DNA of 64,000 nt from Chloranthus sessilifolius (Eukaryota > Streptophyta > Magnoliopsida > Chloranthales > Chloranthaceae), in the NCBI GenBank assembly GCA_021018995.1, contig CM037596.1:90775184-90839183 (forward strand). Direction: 5' to 3'. A program made the translations under genes and the position numbers. Below, one piece after another: positions 1 through 11,041 of this stretch. Within the stretch, counting starts at the first letter, position 1. Each line of letters starts with the position of its first letter. Under the pieces are notes generated by a model. That model searched no databases, was not told the origin of the DNA, and saw only the letters and a program-made list of their open reading frames with translations.

Positions 1-201
1 AAAATTTCTAGGCATAAAATTCAAATTAATCTTTAAATGTTTACAATGGAATTAATTATCCTAAACAACAACAGTTTTATTATGGCATAAATATTTGAAA
101 ATTAAAATTTTATATGCATCAGTGATTAAAGTTTGAAAACTACGCCAAAAATAAACAACGATGATTTTTTTATTTTTTATTTTTTTTATTTTTTTATTTT
201 T
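1..201. other. AT-rich 3' noncoding region
   Basis: No coding signal. The stretch is AT-rich with a long T-rich tract at 166-203. It lies on the 3' side of the accessory fragment and may belong to the 3' noncoding part of the Athila-type element. Confidence 0.4.
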
Positions 202-600
202 TTAGTATTGAAGGTGCATATAAAATGTGGTCAAACATATACTGCAAAAGTTAAAAATCATGAACCACGCATTTGAGCACACCACCCCCAAACCTGTTGT
301 TTCCAATGTCCTCGTTGGATTGTTGCAGGACCCGCAAACCTCTTTTAAATTTAATGCAATCAACTCCCGACGGCGATCGTCCTGCCGGAATCCATTCCAT
401 GTTCTGATAAAATAATCGGACAATGCGAGTTGATACATCGATGGGAGGCGGTGCTAATAACATTTCAAGATGAACCGCTTCGATGTATGCAATGGAATGT
501 GCACAGGATACGAGAATTCGTGAGATCGAAAAATTTTCAATCAAAATTTCACGATCAACATATTCTTCGCTTGGTACATCTTTTGGAACATTGATCGGGC
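202..600 (-). pseudogene. Accessory 3' ORF fragment of the Athila-type element
   Basis: A minus-strand frame of about 115 codons (open from about 590 to 251) contains RIVRLFYQNMEW. This resembles IVQLFYQHL and LVRLFYQRM in the two accessory ORFs elsewhere in the window (40304-41708 and 19250-20548). It follows pol in the sense direction, the same position as the accessory ORF of the nested chromovirus. Athila elements are known to carry an extra ORF after pol. The rest of the protein is not recognisable and the frame is short, so this is a remnant. Function unknown. Confidence 0.4.
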
Positions 601-719
601 GGAGGGCGCTACACGAAGTCTTGCTCGATCAGCCATTCACCGCTTAGATGGAGAGAACAAGACGGTGAAAGCTTTTGAAAGTCAAGACAGAAGGAGTCTC
701 CAAATCCTTAAAAGATAAT

Positions 720-1265
720 TTTGGAGCCGGGTTGTTACAAAAAAAATGAATTCGATCGGTTGAACATGAAAGTTCAATCGATTGAAGTGATTGTGGCACA
801 AAGGGAGAAACCCATGCATAAATGTGTCACCATTTTCCAATGTGAAGGAGTTAATTGATAAGACCTAAAACCATTTGTTTAATCAATTTTCAATCGATTG
901 AAAATTTCAATCGATTGAACAATATGTGAGGTCATTCATTCCTTCACTCATTTAATGCATGGCTATTTCCAAGGAGTCTCATGCCTTTTTTCAATCGATT
1001 GAAATAAGCCTTGCATTGATTTCTCCCGCAGCACATTAATGCATTTGACAAGGGTTTTGACTAATAGCCCTTTCTCTCAACCGATTGAATTTTTAAGAAG
1101 AGAATTCAATCGATTGAAACCAAAAAGGAAAATGAAGTGGGTGATTTGAAAAGTCATGTGATATGACTTTGAATTAACCTGTGGCAGCAAGAGTACTATG
1201 CGATCAGCTCGATCGATTGAATTTTATTTTCATTCAATCAATTGAGCAGAATTTCACCTTTATCC
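720..1265. repeat. Palindromic-word island TCAATCGATTGA (3' of pol)
   Basis: About ten exact or near copies of the 12-bp palindrome TCAATCGATTGA, some in close pairs, are scattered through otherwise unique AT-rich sequence. The island lies between the integrase stop and the accessory fragment. The same word recurs in the leader (7020-7545) and LTR (8550-8960) of the same element. Confidence 0.85.
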
Positions 1266-1400
1266 TAAAAGTACCCCGAGTCACTCAATTGACTCCTACC
1301 ATTTAACACAACAATCAAGAACCATACAACTAAAATCTACCCCACTGGGTTGCCTCCCGAGTTACGGCCGAGTTTACGGTCGATACCGACCGATTCTTCA

Positions 1401-2483
1401 TCACATTGGCGGCTCAATGAGATCTGTTTCTTCAGCCATCATTTGAAACTTTGACTCCAACAGCGGTTTAAGCCGTTGACCATTTACTTTCAGAATTCGA
1501 TTATCTTTGATGTCTCTAATCTCGACAGCACCAAATTCAGATGTGGAAATGACCTGAAAAGGTCCCTCCCATCTTGATCGTAATTTTCCCGGATGAAATT
1601 TTAACTTTGAATTGAGCATTGAACCAAACTTTTGCCCCGGATGAAATTCCTTTCTGGAGATTAACTCATCGTGAAGCCTTTTGGATCTTTCCTTGTAAAG
1701 TCTAGCATTCTCATATGCATCATAACGTAACTCATCGAGTTCATTTAGTTGCAGACGACGATTAGATCCAGCAGATTGCATGTCAAAATTAAACCATTTG
1801 ATTGCCCAAAAGGCTTTGTGTTCAATTTCAACTGGAAGGTGACACGCCTTCCCAAACACAAGCCGAAATGGAGACATTCCAATTGGTGTCTTGAATGCCG
1901 TCCTGTATGCCCAAAGAGCATCCGATAGGTGAAGAGACCAATCCTTTCTATCTGTTCTGACAGTCTTTTCTAAAATCCGCTTGATTTCACGATTCGACAC
2001 CTCAACTTGACCACTAGTTTGCGGATGGTAAGGTGTTGCCACTTTGTGAGTGACTCCATATTTCTTCATTAAAGTTGCAAACTGGCGATTGCAAAAGTGT
2101 GAACCACCATCACTGATGATAGCTCGGGGTATTCCGAATCGGTCCAACACGTTCTCCTTAAGAAACTTTACCACCACCTTGTGGTCATTCGATCGAGTGG
2201 CTATAGCTTCCACCCATTTTGAGACATAATCTACAGCCACCAAAATGTAGAGAAACCCAAATGATGGGGGAAATGGTCCCATAAAGTCGATTCCCCAAAC
2301 GTCAAAAATTTTGACAACTAAAATCGGGTTCAACGGCATCATGTCTCGTTTAGAAATATTTCCCAATTTTTGACATTTTACACATCCCTTGCAATAATCC
2401 ATTGCATCGCGAAAGATAGTGGGCCAGTAGAATCCACTTTGTAAAATTTTGAATGGGGTCTTCCCCCAAAGTGACCTCCACAA
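1401..2483 (-). pseudogene. Integrase (Athila-type pol, C-terminal part)
   Basis: A frame of 360 codons covers most of the integrase. The zinc-finger CxxC half (CKGCVKCQ) comes first, then the catalytic core with Asp in GIDFMGPF, Asp in SDGGSHF and Glu in [13 protein letters not shown], then the C-terminal region with [14 protein letters not shown]. Integrase inserts retrotransposon cDNA into the host genome. The His half of the zinc finger ([10 protein letters not shown]) is in another frame just upstream at about 2485-2530, so one frameshift separates the two. The core residues look intact. The ATG at 2483 is internal to the polyprotein and is not a real start. Confidence 0.9.
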
Positions 2484-3395
2484 GCTCCATTATGACAGAA
2501 ATTCATCACGCTTGATTGTTCTTCTTTGGGCACACATCGTCGGATTATCTGATCAGAGCAGAATTTAAACAAGTGTGGTTCATCCCAGAAGTAGTGTTTC
2601 ACTTGGGAGAAGAACAAATTTTTATCATTTTTACCCCACTGCAATGGGATTTGACCCATAACGAGGTAATTGACAATGTTTGCATACCAAGGAGTTCCAT
2701 TTAGAGCCGCACGGATAACCATCAATTGCTCATCGGGAAAGGTATCTCGAATAGGTTCTGCAAAAGATGTTGCTTCAGGAAGTATACGAGACAAGTGGTC
2801 TGCAACCACATATTCAACTCCCTTTTTGTCTCGTATCTCAAAATTGAATTCTTGCAACAATAGAATCCATCTGATCAGTCTTGGCTTTGTATCCTTCTTT
2901 GCCAATAAGTACTTAAGCGGAATGATCGGAAAAACTATGATCTTGGACCCGAGCAAGTATGACCGAAACTTGTCCAACGCATAAACTACGACCAATAATT
3001 CTTTCTACGTGGTGGTGTAGTTTATTTGGCGTCGATCAAGATTTTACTTGCATAGTAAATTACATGAGGTAATTTATCTACTCTTTGGCCTAAAACCGCT
3101 CCAATTGCATAATCTCGCGGCACATTAGTTCAAAGGAAGCAGTAATCCGGAGGTTGAATTATGGGAGCATTGGATAACGATTCTCTTACTTTCAAAATGC
3201 CTTCATGCAATCATCATCAAAGATGAAAGGAACATCCTTCCCAAGCAAGGTACATAATGGTTTAGCCACCTTGCTAAAATCTTTGATAAATCTTCTGTAA
3301 AATCCCGCATGCCCCAAAAATGATCGGATTTGTCGAACACTCCTTGGTGGTGGCAAATTAGCAATTAAGTCGACTTTTGCCTTGTCGACTTCAAT
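2378..3395 (-). pseudogene. RNase H region of Athila-type pol, decayed
   Basis: The frame from 2995 down carries the end of RNase H ([12 protein letters not shown], with the conserved D-H-L-S-R) and the linker into integrase with the His pair of its zinc finger. RNase H removes the RNA strand during cDNA synthesis. Between 3000 and 3395 no long frame remains although sequence resembling the RT connection and RNase H core is expected there, so several small indels or stops have accumulated. The segment links the RT frame above 3396 with the integrase frame below 2483. Confidence 0.75.
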
Positions 3396-4232
3396 TCATT
3401 TCTTGGAAATGATATGCCCTAACACAATTCCCTGTTGAACCATAAAATGACTCTTTTCCCAGCTTAAAACAAGATTAGATTCTACACAACGTTGTAATAC
3501 CTGTGTCAAATGGTTCAGACACATTTCAAAGGTCCTCCCAAAAACCGAGAAGTCGTCCATGAATACTTCGATAAATTTGTCAACCATATCCGAGAATATT
3601 GCTAACATACAACGTTGAAAAGTGGCTGGCGCATTACAAAGTCCGAAAGGCATCCTTCGATATGCAAAGGTTCCATAAGGGCAAGTAAACGTTGTCTTTT
3701 CTTGGTCTGATGGAAATACAGGCACTTGATTGTATCCCGAGTAACCATCAAGAAAACAATAATATTCTTGTCCTGCCAACTTTTCTAGAATCTGATCAAT
3801 AAATGGCAGGGGAAAATGGTCCTTTCTCGTGGCAGTGTTCAATTTCCGATAATCGATACATACACGCCATCCAGTGGTCTCACGTGTAGGCACCAATTCC
3901 CCCTCGGTGGTCTCCTTCACTGTTATTCCCGATTTCTTTGGAACAATCTGAATTGGACTTACCCATTCACTATCTGAAATTGCATAAATGATTCCTGCAT
4001 CAAGTAATTTGATAATCTCTTTCAAAACAACTTCTTTCATGTTGGGATTCAGCCGTCTTTGTGCCTCTCTTGATGGTGTGCTACCTTCTTCAAGGTGGAT
4101 CTTGTGCATACACACCGACGGATCTATCCCTTTTAGATCGGCTAATGTCCATCCGATTGCTCTTTTGTAGTCCTTGAGTACTCCAATTAGTTCTCCTTCT
4201 TGCTTTTCTGATAAAGTTGCAGAGATTATCAC
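3396..4232 (-). pseudogene. Reverse transcriptase (Athila-type pol)
   Basis: The frame of 278 codons shows the RT blocks in order: WVSPIQIVPKKSG, WRVCIDYRKLN, FPLPFIDQILEKLAG, FLDGYSGYNQV, TFTCPYGTFAYRRMPFGL, CNAPATFQR and the catalytic FMDDFSVFG, then LGHIIS. This enzyme copies retrotransposon RNA into DNA. The Athila/Tat group typically has this MDDF form. The frame is part of a longer polyprotein; the downstream connection domain runs into frameshifts at about 3395. Confidence 0.93.
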
Positions 4233-4262
4233 CGGAAGTGTTTCAGATGGTCCCAGGAAAAC

Positions 4263-5180
4263 CTACTTAAGTGAATCAGGTAACTGTTTCAACTCAAGAT
4301 TTGGTGGTTGCTCAATTGAAGGCATCAATTTTGGTTTTTCCACCACGGGTAATGGTTCAATTCTCACCTTCCATGGCTTCTTCTCCTGAGACATTGAGAT
4401 GGTGTTCATTTCCTCGAAATTTTGCTCAACACTTCCTCCCTCATCATAGATTGCCAGCAAGGCGGTTTCAAATTCCTCCTTAGTGAGCATCGAGGGAAGC
4501 GCTTCTTCAACCACTTCATTAACCTGGTCAATATAAAAGCAATCAACCTCTTCTTCGTTGGAAAAATGGGTCATAGCATTGAACACATTCAATCTCACTT
4601 TCATATTTCCAAAGGAGACATCCATCACTCCTGTGCGACAGTTAATACAGGCATTTGCAGTAGCAAGGAAGGGACGTCCAAGGATAATGGGGATTTGGTT
4701 TTCTGATTTGACTCGTTGTTCCATATCCAAAACAATAAAGTCCACAGGAAAGACAAATTTATCGATTCCTACCAAGACGTCCTCGATGATACCCCTAGGT
4801 CGTCTTTCAGACCTATCTGCTAATTGAAGTGTTACCGCAGTCGATTGCAATTCACCCAGGCCTAATTTTTCGAACACCGAGAATGGGATCAAGTTCACAC
4901 TTGCTCCCAGATCTAAGAGTGCTCTTTCAATTGTTTGTCCACCAATAACACATGTAACAGTTGGGACTCCAGGGTCCTTAAGCTTTGGTGGCGCATTCAA
5001 CTTCAGGATGGAACTGACTTGATTAGTCAGGAACACTTTCTTGGACACATGTGTACGTGTCTTCCTCTTTCGGGTGCATAAGTCCTTGAAGAACTTGGCG
5101 TACGCAGGAACTTGGTTAATGGCATCGAGCAAGGGAAGATTAATCTTTACTTGCTTAAATGTTTCGAGAATATCGTCCAT
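4263..5180 (-). pseudogene. Aspartic protease region (Athila-type gag-pol)
   Basis: The protease block reads LLDLGASVNLIPFSVF, where the usual catalytic triad D-S/T-G appears as D-L-G, followed by IILGRPFLAT, the typical second motif. Upstream are LNAPPKLKDPG and TRKRKTRT, found between gag and protease in Athila polyproteins. The enzyme matures the Gag-Pol polyprotein. The S/T to L change at the triad would be expected to hurt activity. The frame ends at 4263 shortly before the RT frame begins in another phase. Confidence 0.85.
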
Positions 5181-5502
5181 TTTTGAGGACCCTTCCCCAA
5201 CTGGATGGAGGTGTAAGGGACTTGGAATGGTGCCTTAGGTGTATGGGGATTTATTTCCATTCTTTGGATCCACTTCAAGTTCCGAACATTTTTGGGATTT
5301 TGTTCTTCTTCTCTTTCTGGTTCTTCTTCCTTTTATTTTTTTCTATTTCTTGACTTTAGATGGAATTTCAACTTGGTTCCACTCGACCACTTCTCAAGAC
5401 CGTTCTGACCTTGATTGATGGCCCTTCACCGAGATGGTGCGTGGCCTCGCTGGTTGTTGATAGGTTGGCTAGAAGCCTTCCTCTTCTCTTTGACTCATTT
5501 GG

Positions 5503-6956
5503 TTAGCCAATTGAGATCCGATCTTGCATTTTAGCCATGGACTGCTGGTACGCTTGCATAGTTTGTTGTTGAGCTTGCAGAGTTTGCATCAATTTTTCTT
5601 CAAAATCAGAATTCCTTGAACTTGAAGCATTGGTTTGGTTGAAATTCTGATGTTGACGATGCTCAGAATATGGGTGCTGATAATTCAAATTTTGTTGGAA
5701 ATTCGAATTTCGTTGGAAGTTAGAATTCTGGTGTAGATGAAGACCTTGTTGTCCACTTGATGTATTTGCTTTATACTGCTGGTTTCCTTGTCCAGTTTGA
5801 CTTGATCCTCCCCACCCTAAGTTAGGATGGTTTTTCCACTCAGGATTGTAGGTGTTTGAATAAGGATTCCTATCTTGCCGTTGATATGACTGAGTCACAT
5901 TAACTTGCTCCTGGGGATTTGATTCTTCGGGAAAAATCATCAGAGTGGTTGGACACTCGTTAGATGTGTGACCTTGATTCTCACAAACAGTAGGGGCATT
6001 GAGGGTTTTAGCTTGCTGAGTTGCGGCAAGCAACATATTCATTTGTTTTGACAACATATCCACTTTTGTTGACAACTCAGAGGTATTGTTGTTAACGTCA
6101 AACAACCCCTCTTTTGTCAACACATGAGACTTTGTTGATAAATCACGGTTAACACGTCCCAAAGTTTCGCTTTGCATTGAGGTTTGACTCAACCTTTCGA
6201 ATAGAGTCCAAATTTCGTCATGCTCTTTTATGGAATAGGATCCTCCACACGATGCATTGACCATACGTCTTTCTTCTGGGATCAATCCATTGTAAAAACT
6301 CTGAACTTGTTGCCATCTTGGAATATGATGATTAGGGCAGCTTCTAAGCAATTCCTTAAAACGCTCCCAACATTCGTGAAATGTTTCAGCAGGTTGCTGA
6401 GCATAAACCAGAATTTTCTGACGTAACTCGTTGGTTTTACTCATGGGAAAATATTTCTTTAAGAATTCACGTTGCAACTCAGTCCAACTCGTGATGGATC
6501 TTGGTTCTAACGAATTAAACCACGATCTCGCCTTATCTCGCAAAGAGAAAGGAAAAAGTCGCAATTTAGCTATTTCGTCAGTCACATTATGAACTCTAAA
6601 CATTTTGCATACCCCAACGAATTCGGTCAGATGAGCATACGGATTCTCATTACTCAATCCGTTAAAGATGGGCAACATTTGAATCATTGCCGATTTGAAT
6701 TCAAAGTGATTCCCTGGAATGGGAGCATGAACAATACTATCTTGATCCTCGTAAGGACCAGGATCATAGTATTTCCTTCTCGGTGGTTCATAATGGTTTT
6801 CACCATTATTGTTGTTGTGTACATTCCTTTCTCCTTCTCTTTGTCTTCGATCGAGTTATTTAATCGATTGTTCTTTCTTCGATTTGTTTTCCAAGCTCGC
6901 TCGATTTCCCGATCCAACGGTTGAAGATTTGGGCGATGAGATCGGGTAAAGCTCAT
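5503..6956 (-). pseudogene. Gag capsid protein (Athila-type)
   Basis: The main frame (6687-5503, 394 codons) holds the retrotransposon gag domain: KARSWFNSLEPRSITSW, FLKKYFPMSKT, ETFHECWERFKELLRSC, FYNGLIPEERRMV. It ends in a Q- and N-rich tail and a short coiled region (QAQQQTMQAYQQ). Gag builds the particle in which reverse transcription occurs. The N-terminal part (RSHRPNLQPLDREIERAW, near 6950-6890) lies in another frame, so at least one indel falls between about 6690 and 6860. No intact CCHC zinc knuckle was seen. Confidence 0.87.
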
Positions 6957-7019
6957 ACACCAATGAACCAAAACAAAGTAGACTCAAAATGCCACAGTTC
7001 GGAATTAATCAATTGATTT

Positions 7020-7545
7020 TTTTTATATTACAATCGATCGATTGAAGCAGTGGGAAAAAAATAAAATCAAATAATTCAATAGATTGAATTCTAAAATCAA
7101 TAGATTGTTTTTATCAATTCAATAGGTTGAATTCCCAGATTCAATAGATTGAATTTATAAATTCAATCGATTGAAATCCCAAAATCAATGGATTGAATAT
7201 ATCAATTCAATAGATTGAATTCCCAAATTCAATAGATTGAATTTATAAATTCAAACGATTGAACTCCCAAAATCAATAGATTGAATTCTGGAAATCAATG
7301 GATTGAATATATCAATTCAATCGATTGAGAATGGGAACAACCAATAATGTCAATCAATCGATTGAACTGATAAGTTCAATTAATTGATAGGACATTCAAA
7401 TGCAAAAATCTGACTGACAAGCACAGTCAATCGATTGAAATTGACAAGTCAATCGATTGACTAGCAAACAGTGATGCAATCTCCGCTTCTCAGTCAATCG
7501 ATTGAATATGAAAAATCAATCGGTTGACTGGCAACTACAGAATAA
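7020..7545. repeat. Palindromic-word island TCAAT(C/A)GATTGA (leader)
   Basis: More than fifteen copies of TCAATCGATTGA or one-base variants (TCAATAGATTGA, TCAATGGATTGA) lie between the primer site and gag. Successive words between about 7090 and 7325 start 21-22 bp apart, with variable 9-10 bp spacers. This is a phased array rather than a simple tandem repeat. Confidence 0.88.
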
Positions 7546-7582
7546 AAATCTCCTTAAAAAAATAATAAAATTTTGTCGCAAT

Positions 7583-7600
7583 TCCCCGGCAGCGGCGCCA
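7583..7600 (-). other. Primer binding site, tRNA-Asp type
   Basis: The minus strand reads TGGCGCCGCTGCCGGGGA immediately downstream of the LTR end. TGGCGCCGTTGCCGGGGA is the usual Athila/Tat primer site, complementary to the 3' end of tRNA-Asp; one base differs. The site fixes the minus-strand orientation. Confidence 0.85.
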
Positions 7601-7606
7601 AAAACT

Positions 7607-9100
7607 TGATCGGTTTTAAAGTGTACCCTTGCAAGTGCACAAGTTCGATTGTAGCACGGTGAAATTAAGGGTGTCGAACCCACAGGGAAGCGCAAAATTA
7701 GATTAATTTTAAAGAGATTTCAAAGACCCAAGGAAGTACCAAGGGTGAGAGATTTCATTGTCAAGATTTACCACTACACAATGCAATAATCAAAAGAACT
7801 AAATCAAGCTATGCACGGATGAACTATGATTAAGAAATTAACAATGATGAAATGATCAAGGAGTTGCTAACCCTAGATTTATAACTTTTCTACAATCAAC
7901 CACACAATTTCATGTTAAATCATTATACCATCATTTAACTACAAGAAAAACGAATCGATGAAAATGCAATTATTGATTCGGCATACCCTATCCGAACACT
8001 ATGACGCATCCAATCACGGCATGCATCATGCGAAAGGCATAGCGTATCTCAAATTCGAAATCACAACCATAAGAATCAACCGCACGGCATCCTATATCGA
8101 TCTACAAGATCGATCTAGGTGGAATAATTCGTTTATTGTCGCCGATCACACGGTCGACGGCTATAAACGAGTATTCGATGATAACACAATGAAGCACACA
8201 CTAAAAGCCGTACGATTCAATAATTCTAACAAGAAATTGTAAGCTTAAAAGTAAGTTAGTTACTCATCTAGGGGTCGCTTCCTCCTTGAACGAGGGGTTT
8301 AGCCGCTCATCCTTGATCCACACGCACAATGTAAATCGAAAGCCATCACAAAAATTGCTCTTTTATTTATCAACCGCTTGATCTTTTTGGAGAAGATCAC
8401 AACCTTACACAGCTTTTTATCTAAATACAAAACTAAAAATAACAAAGAAAAAATTGCTAAAGGCCCTAAGAAAGTCTACCGAGCAAAAGTCCCCCCGAAC
8501 CCTAAACATCCTGTTGTTTAAATAGGGCCCGGGCTAAAATTATTCCATATCCGAATCAATAGATTGAATTTTGAAATCAATCGATTGAATTCAAAATTCG
8601 AATTTTGGAGGCTCATTTGCATTCCCAAAATCAATCTATTGAATTTAAGGAATTCAATCGATTGATTTTCGAAAATCAATCTATTGAATTCCAAATTCAA
8701 TCTATTGATTTTGGAAATCAATCTATTGAATTCCAAATTCAATCTATTGATTTTGGTGGCTCATTTGCATTCCCAAAATCAATCTATTGAATTTAAGGAA
8801 TTCAATCGATTGATTTTCTAAAATCAATCTATTGATTTTGGTGGCTCATTTGCATTCCCGAAATCAATCTATTGATTTTTGGAAATCAATCTATTGATTT
8901 TTGGGCAACTTTTTAAACTCAATCGATTGAGTTTCAAATCTCAATCGATTGAAATGGGCATGTGACATATTTAACTCTCAAAACTGTGGCTAGACCAATC
9001 TGTCTTTTTCACGGATTTCAGTGCTTCCGCTGGCTCCATGGTTCAAAGTTCATATAGTCCCTTAATTTTATTCACTTAAGCTCTTTCAACATCCCACGGT
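7607..9100 (-). repeat. 5' LTR of the Athila-type element
   Basis: The LTR ends, in the sense direction, in ...GATCA a few bases before the primer site at 7600. Its final part contains the GTGCACTTGCAAGGGTACAC block and a TCGAACCCACAGGGA-like block common in plant Athila LTRs. The outer boundary near 9100 is estimated because the partner LTR is absent. The LTR includes the word island at 8550-8960. Confidence 0.6.
8550..8960. repeat. Palindromic-word island TCAATC(G/T)ATTGA (LTR)
   Basis: Copies of TCAATCGATTGA and the variant TCAATCTATTGA are packed through about 400 bp, many 17-23 bp apart. A larger block that includes GGCTCATTTGCATTCCC is repeated three times. Same word as in the leader and 3' region of this element. 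Confidence 0.85.
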
Positions 9101-9436
9101 CCGTAACACCTGAAACCACTAAAACTATACAGCAGTCGTTAGAATGCCTTCATTGGATAGCTAAATATTAGTATTTAGGGTGCGAAATATAGTCATATTT
9201 CGACACAGATCACCTACAGGCTTGAGGCTTCGTAGGATTTAATCTAGTGCTTTGGGATTGGATTATCGAAAGCCACGAAATCAACCTTGAAATGGTAAGT
9301 GACTTAACGCTTCAATTGTTAAAAATTATTAGCCTAAATTTAGATTAGTTTGTATGTACTCAATAGCTTAAATTTATAAAAGTCGAAGGGAACATTAACT
9401 TTGGAATGAAAACTGAGAACAGCAAGAATCTGAAGG

Positions 9437-9670
9437 AAATCAAGGTTCGAATCCAAATTCGAAGTTCGAATCCAAATTCGAAGTTCGAATCCAAATTCGA
9501 AGTTCGAATCCAAATTCGAACGTTCGAAAGTGGATTCGATAATCGATTTTGGCTCTGTTCTGTCTGGTTCGATTTCTGAAGGAAATCGAAGTTCGAATTC
9601 TGAAGGAAATCGAAGTTCGAATTCTGAAGGAAATCAAAGTTCGAATTCAAATTCGAACGTTCGAAAATTG
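9437..9670. repeat. Palindromic-word island TTCGAA (solo LTR)
   Basis: GTTCGAATCCAAATTCGAA (19 bp) is repeated about four times in tandem. After a short unique stretch, a 24-bp unit with GTTCGAATTC and GAAGGAAATC is repeated about three times. Every unit contains the palindrome TTCGAA. This matches the position of the word islands in the related LTRs. Confidence 0.85.
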
Positions 9671-10565
9671 GAATCGATGTTCGATTTTGTCCTGTTTCTG
9701 GCTTTTTATATTTTTTGAAAACTTAGGAGAGATGCTTTTATCTGCTATTTTAAGGCACCATTAATAGTGTGGTGTTAATCCTATATAGGTTATATGTAGA
9801 AAAAGCCAACTGTGAGGACCTTTGAGTGAGCTTTGACCGAATTCAATTTTAAGGTAGGGGAACCTTAACATTTATCGCATTTTGTTAAGATAATATGAAT
9901 TAGTTTTCGATTACTAACTCCGAATTTGATTTGAATCTGTTCTGACTTGCTTAGTATAAACTCTGAATTATGAATTCCAAATACATATTAAAATCACATA
10001 TAAATCTTGAAATTCCGAATATGAAAATACGAATCTTGAATCTGAAAATATATTAAATACATGGAATTATATGTTAGCATTTGCATCTGATTTAAGGTTC
10101 TCGTGAACGAATCCCAACCGACGCGGCGGGATATCCGTGAGTTTGCCTTTGCACCTATTTGATTGAGTATCTGTTTGGCACAAGCCGCCCTCATAACGCA
10201 GGGGCTTAATGCACTTTACCTGAAAAATGAGTTCATTGAACGATGATGATTAGTTAGGGGTTCCCATCGATTTTATTCCTGCTCTCATGATATAGTAAAT
10301 TTTAAGTTAAGATTTAAGGAAATAAATGAAAGATGCATGCATTAATGTAGAATCTAAAATATTATGAACAATAGATCTATTTGACTTCTCCTTCATCACA
10401 CCGCTTTTGATCATTTAAAATTAGAATTTAGTACATGAATGCTTGTTTTGAAAACCATATCTGATCTGATTTCAGTATTTAAAAACCTTAATTATGGCAA
10501 AATATGAATAAATGAGTTTCTTCTACTGAGCTTCGATGTTAGCTCACCCCAACTATATGTCACAG

Positions 10566-10666
10566 GTAATGAGGATGATTTAGGCACTGAGGATTTGGAT
10601 CTTGAGGATTCTAACTACGTTCTCGAGGAAGAATCAGAACCTCCTCCCGACGAGTTCTTTCCTTGA
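10566..10666 (+). other. LTR-encoded acidic exon candidate (solo LTR)
   Basis: After TATGTCACAG a frame in phase 1 (GT then AAT GAG) runs 32 codons to TGA: NEDDLGTEDLDLEDSNYV, then LEEESEPPPDEFFP. It is strongly acidic. The related LTR at 26381 has LEEESEIPPEEFFPI in the same frame. In the 17 codons aligned from NYV or DYV to FFP, seven of the ten differing codons are synonymous, which points to protein-level selection in the past. Confidence 0.6.
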
Positions 10667-10768
10667 CCTAGGCTTGTGGACTTGGTATATTATTTTGTCT
10701 GTTTTGTTTTGGATCATTCAGAATTATGGGCCCACAGCCTTATTTTTGTTACATTGATATCATTTTGA

Positions 10769-10836
10769 GGAACCATCATTGGGAACCATTGTTTAGGTGT
10801 TGGATTGGCCATCACCGGTGGTTCTTCTTGATTCAT
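10769..10836 (+). other. Conserved LTR hairpin (solo LTR)
   Basis: GGAACCA and GGGAACCA on the left pair with GGTGGTTC and a second GATTC-type arm on the right, around an inner GG(A)TTGGCCATCACC loop region. The same double-stem arrangement is found near the 3' end of the other chromovirus-type LTRs in the window. Confidence 0.5.
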
Positions 10837-11041
10837 TTTTGAGATATGACATATATATATATGAGATTCTTTTTTAGTATCCTTGTTTAGACTCTAAATT
10901 TATGTCTCTTTTGTTTGATATTTGAAATGGAGCTCCTTTATACTCTAATGCTTGACCGTTCTGTCTGACTTATCGATTGATAGGTTGGCGAGCTGGCCTT
11001 TCGTATACCTCTAGGATTGGAAAAGTCGGGTTGTCACAGCC

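Larger units (their letters stand above)
1..9100 (-). mobile_element. Athila-type Ty3/gypsy retrotransposon, partial
   Basis: Reading from high to low coordinates on the minus strand: 5' LTR (from about 9100 to 7607), primer site, leader, gag, protease, reverse transcriptase, RNase H, integrase and a 3' accessory fragment. No second copy of the LTR is seen at the low end, so the 3' LTR lies outside the window or is lost. The gag (FNGLSNENPYAHL) and the RT active site FMDDFSVFG are typical of the Athila clade. Frameshifts near 6700, 3000-3395 and 2480 make this a dead copy. The upper boundary of the LTR is approximate. Confidence 0.88.
9102..11038 (+). repeat. Solo LTR of a chromovirus-type element
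   Basis: The 3' end (GGATTGGAAAAGTCGGGTTG then TCACA at 11038) matches the ends of the LTRs at 24376-26826 and 16359-18522. It shares their internal blocks: the GCTCTCATGATATA segment, TTCTTCTACTGAGCTT, the acidic frame and the GGAACCA/TGGTTC hairpin. No primer site follows and no polypurine tract precedes, so it is best read as a solo LTR. The 5' end (CGTAACACC, perhaps a decayed TGTAACACC) is uncertain and no target duplication is evident. Confidence 0.6.

Noticed and set aside
7958-8242. 94-codon plus-strand frame inside the Athila LTR.
   Set aside because: It lies antisense to the element with no recognisable domain, and LTRs of this group do not encode a protein here.
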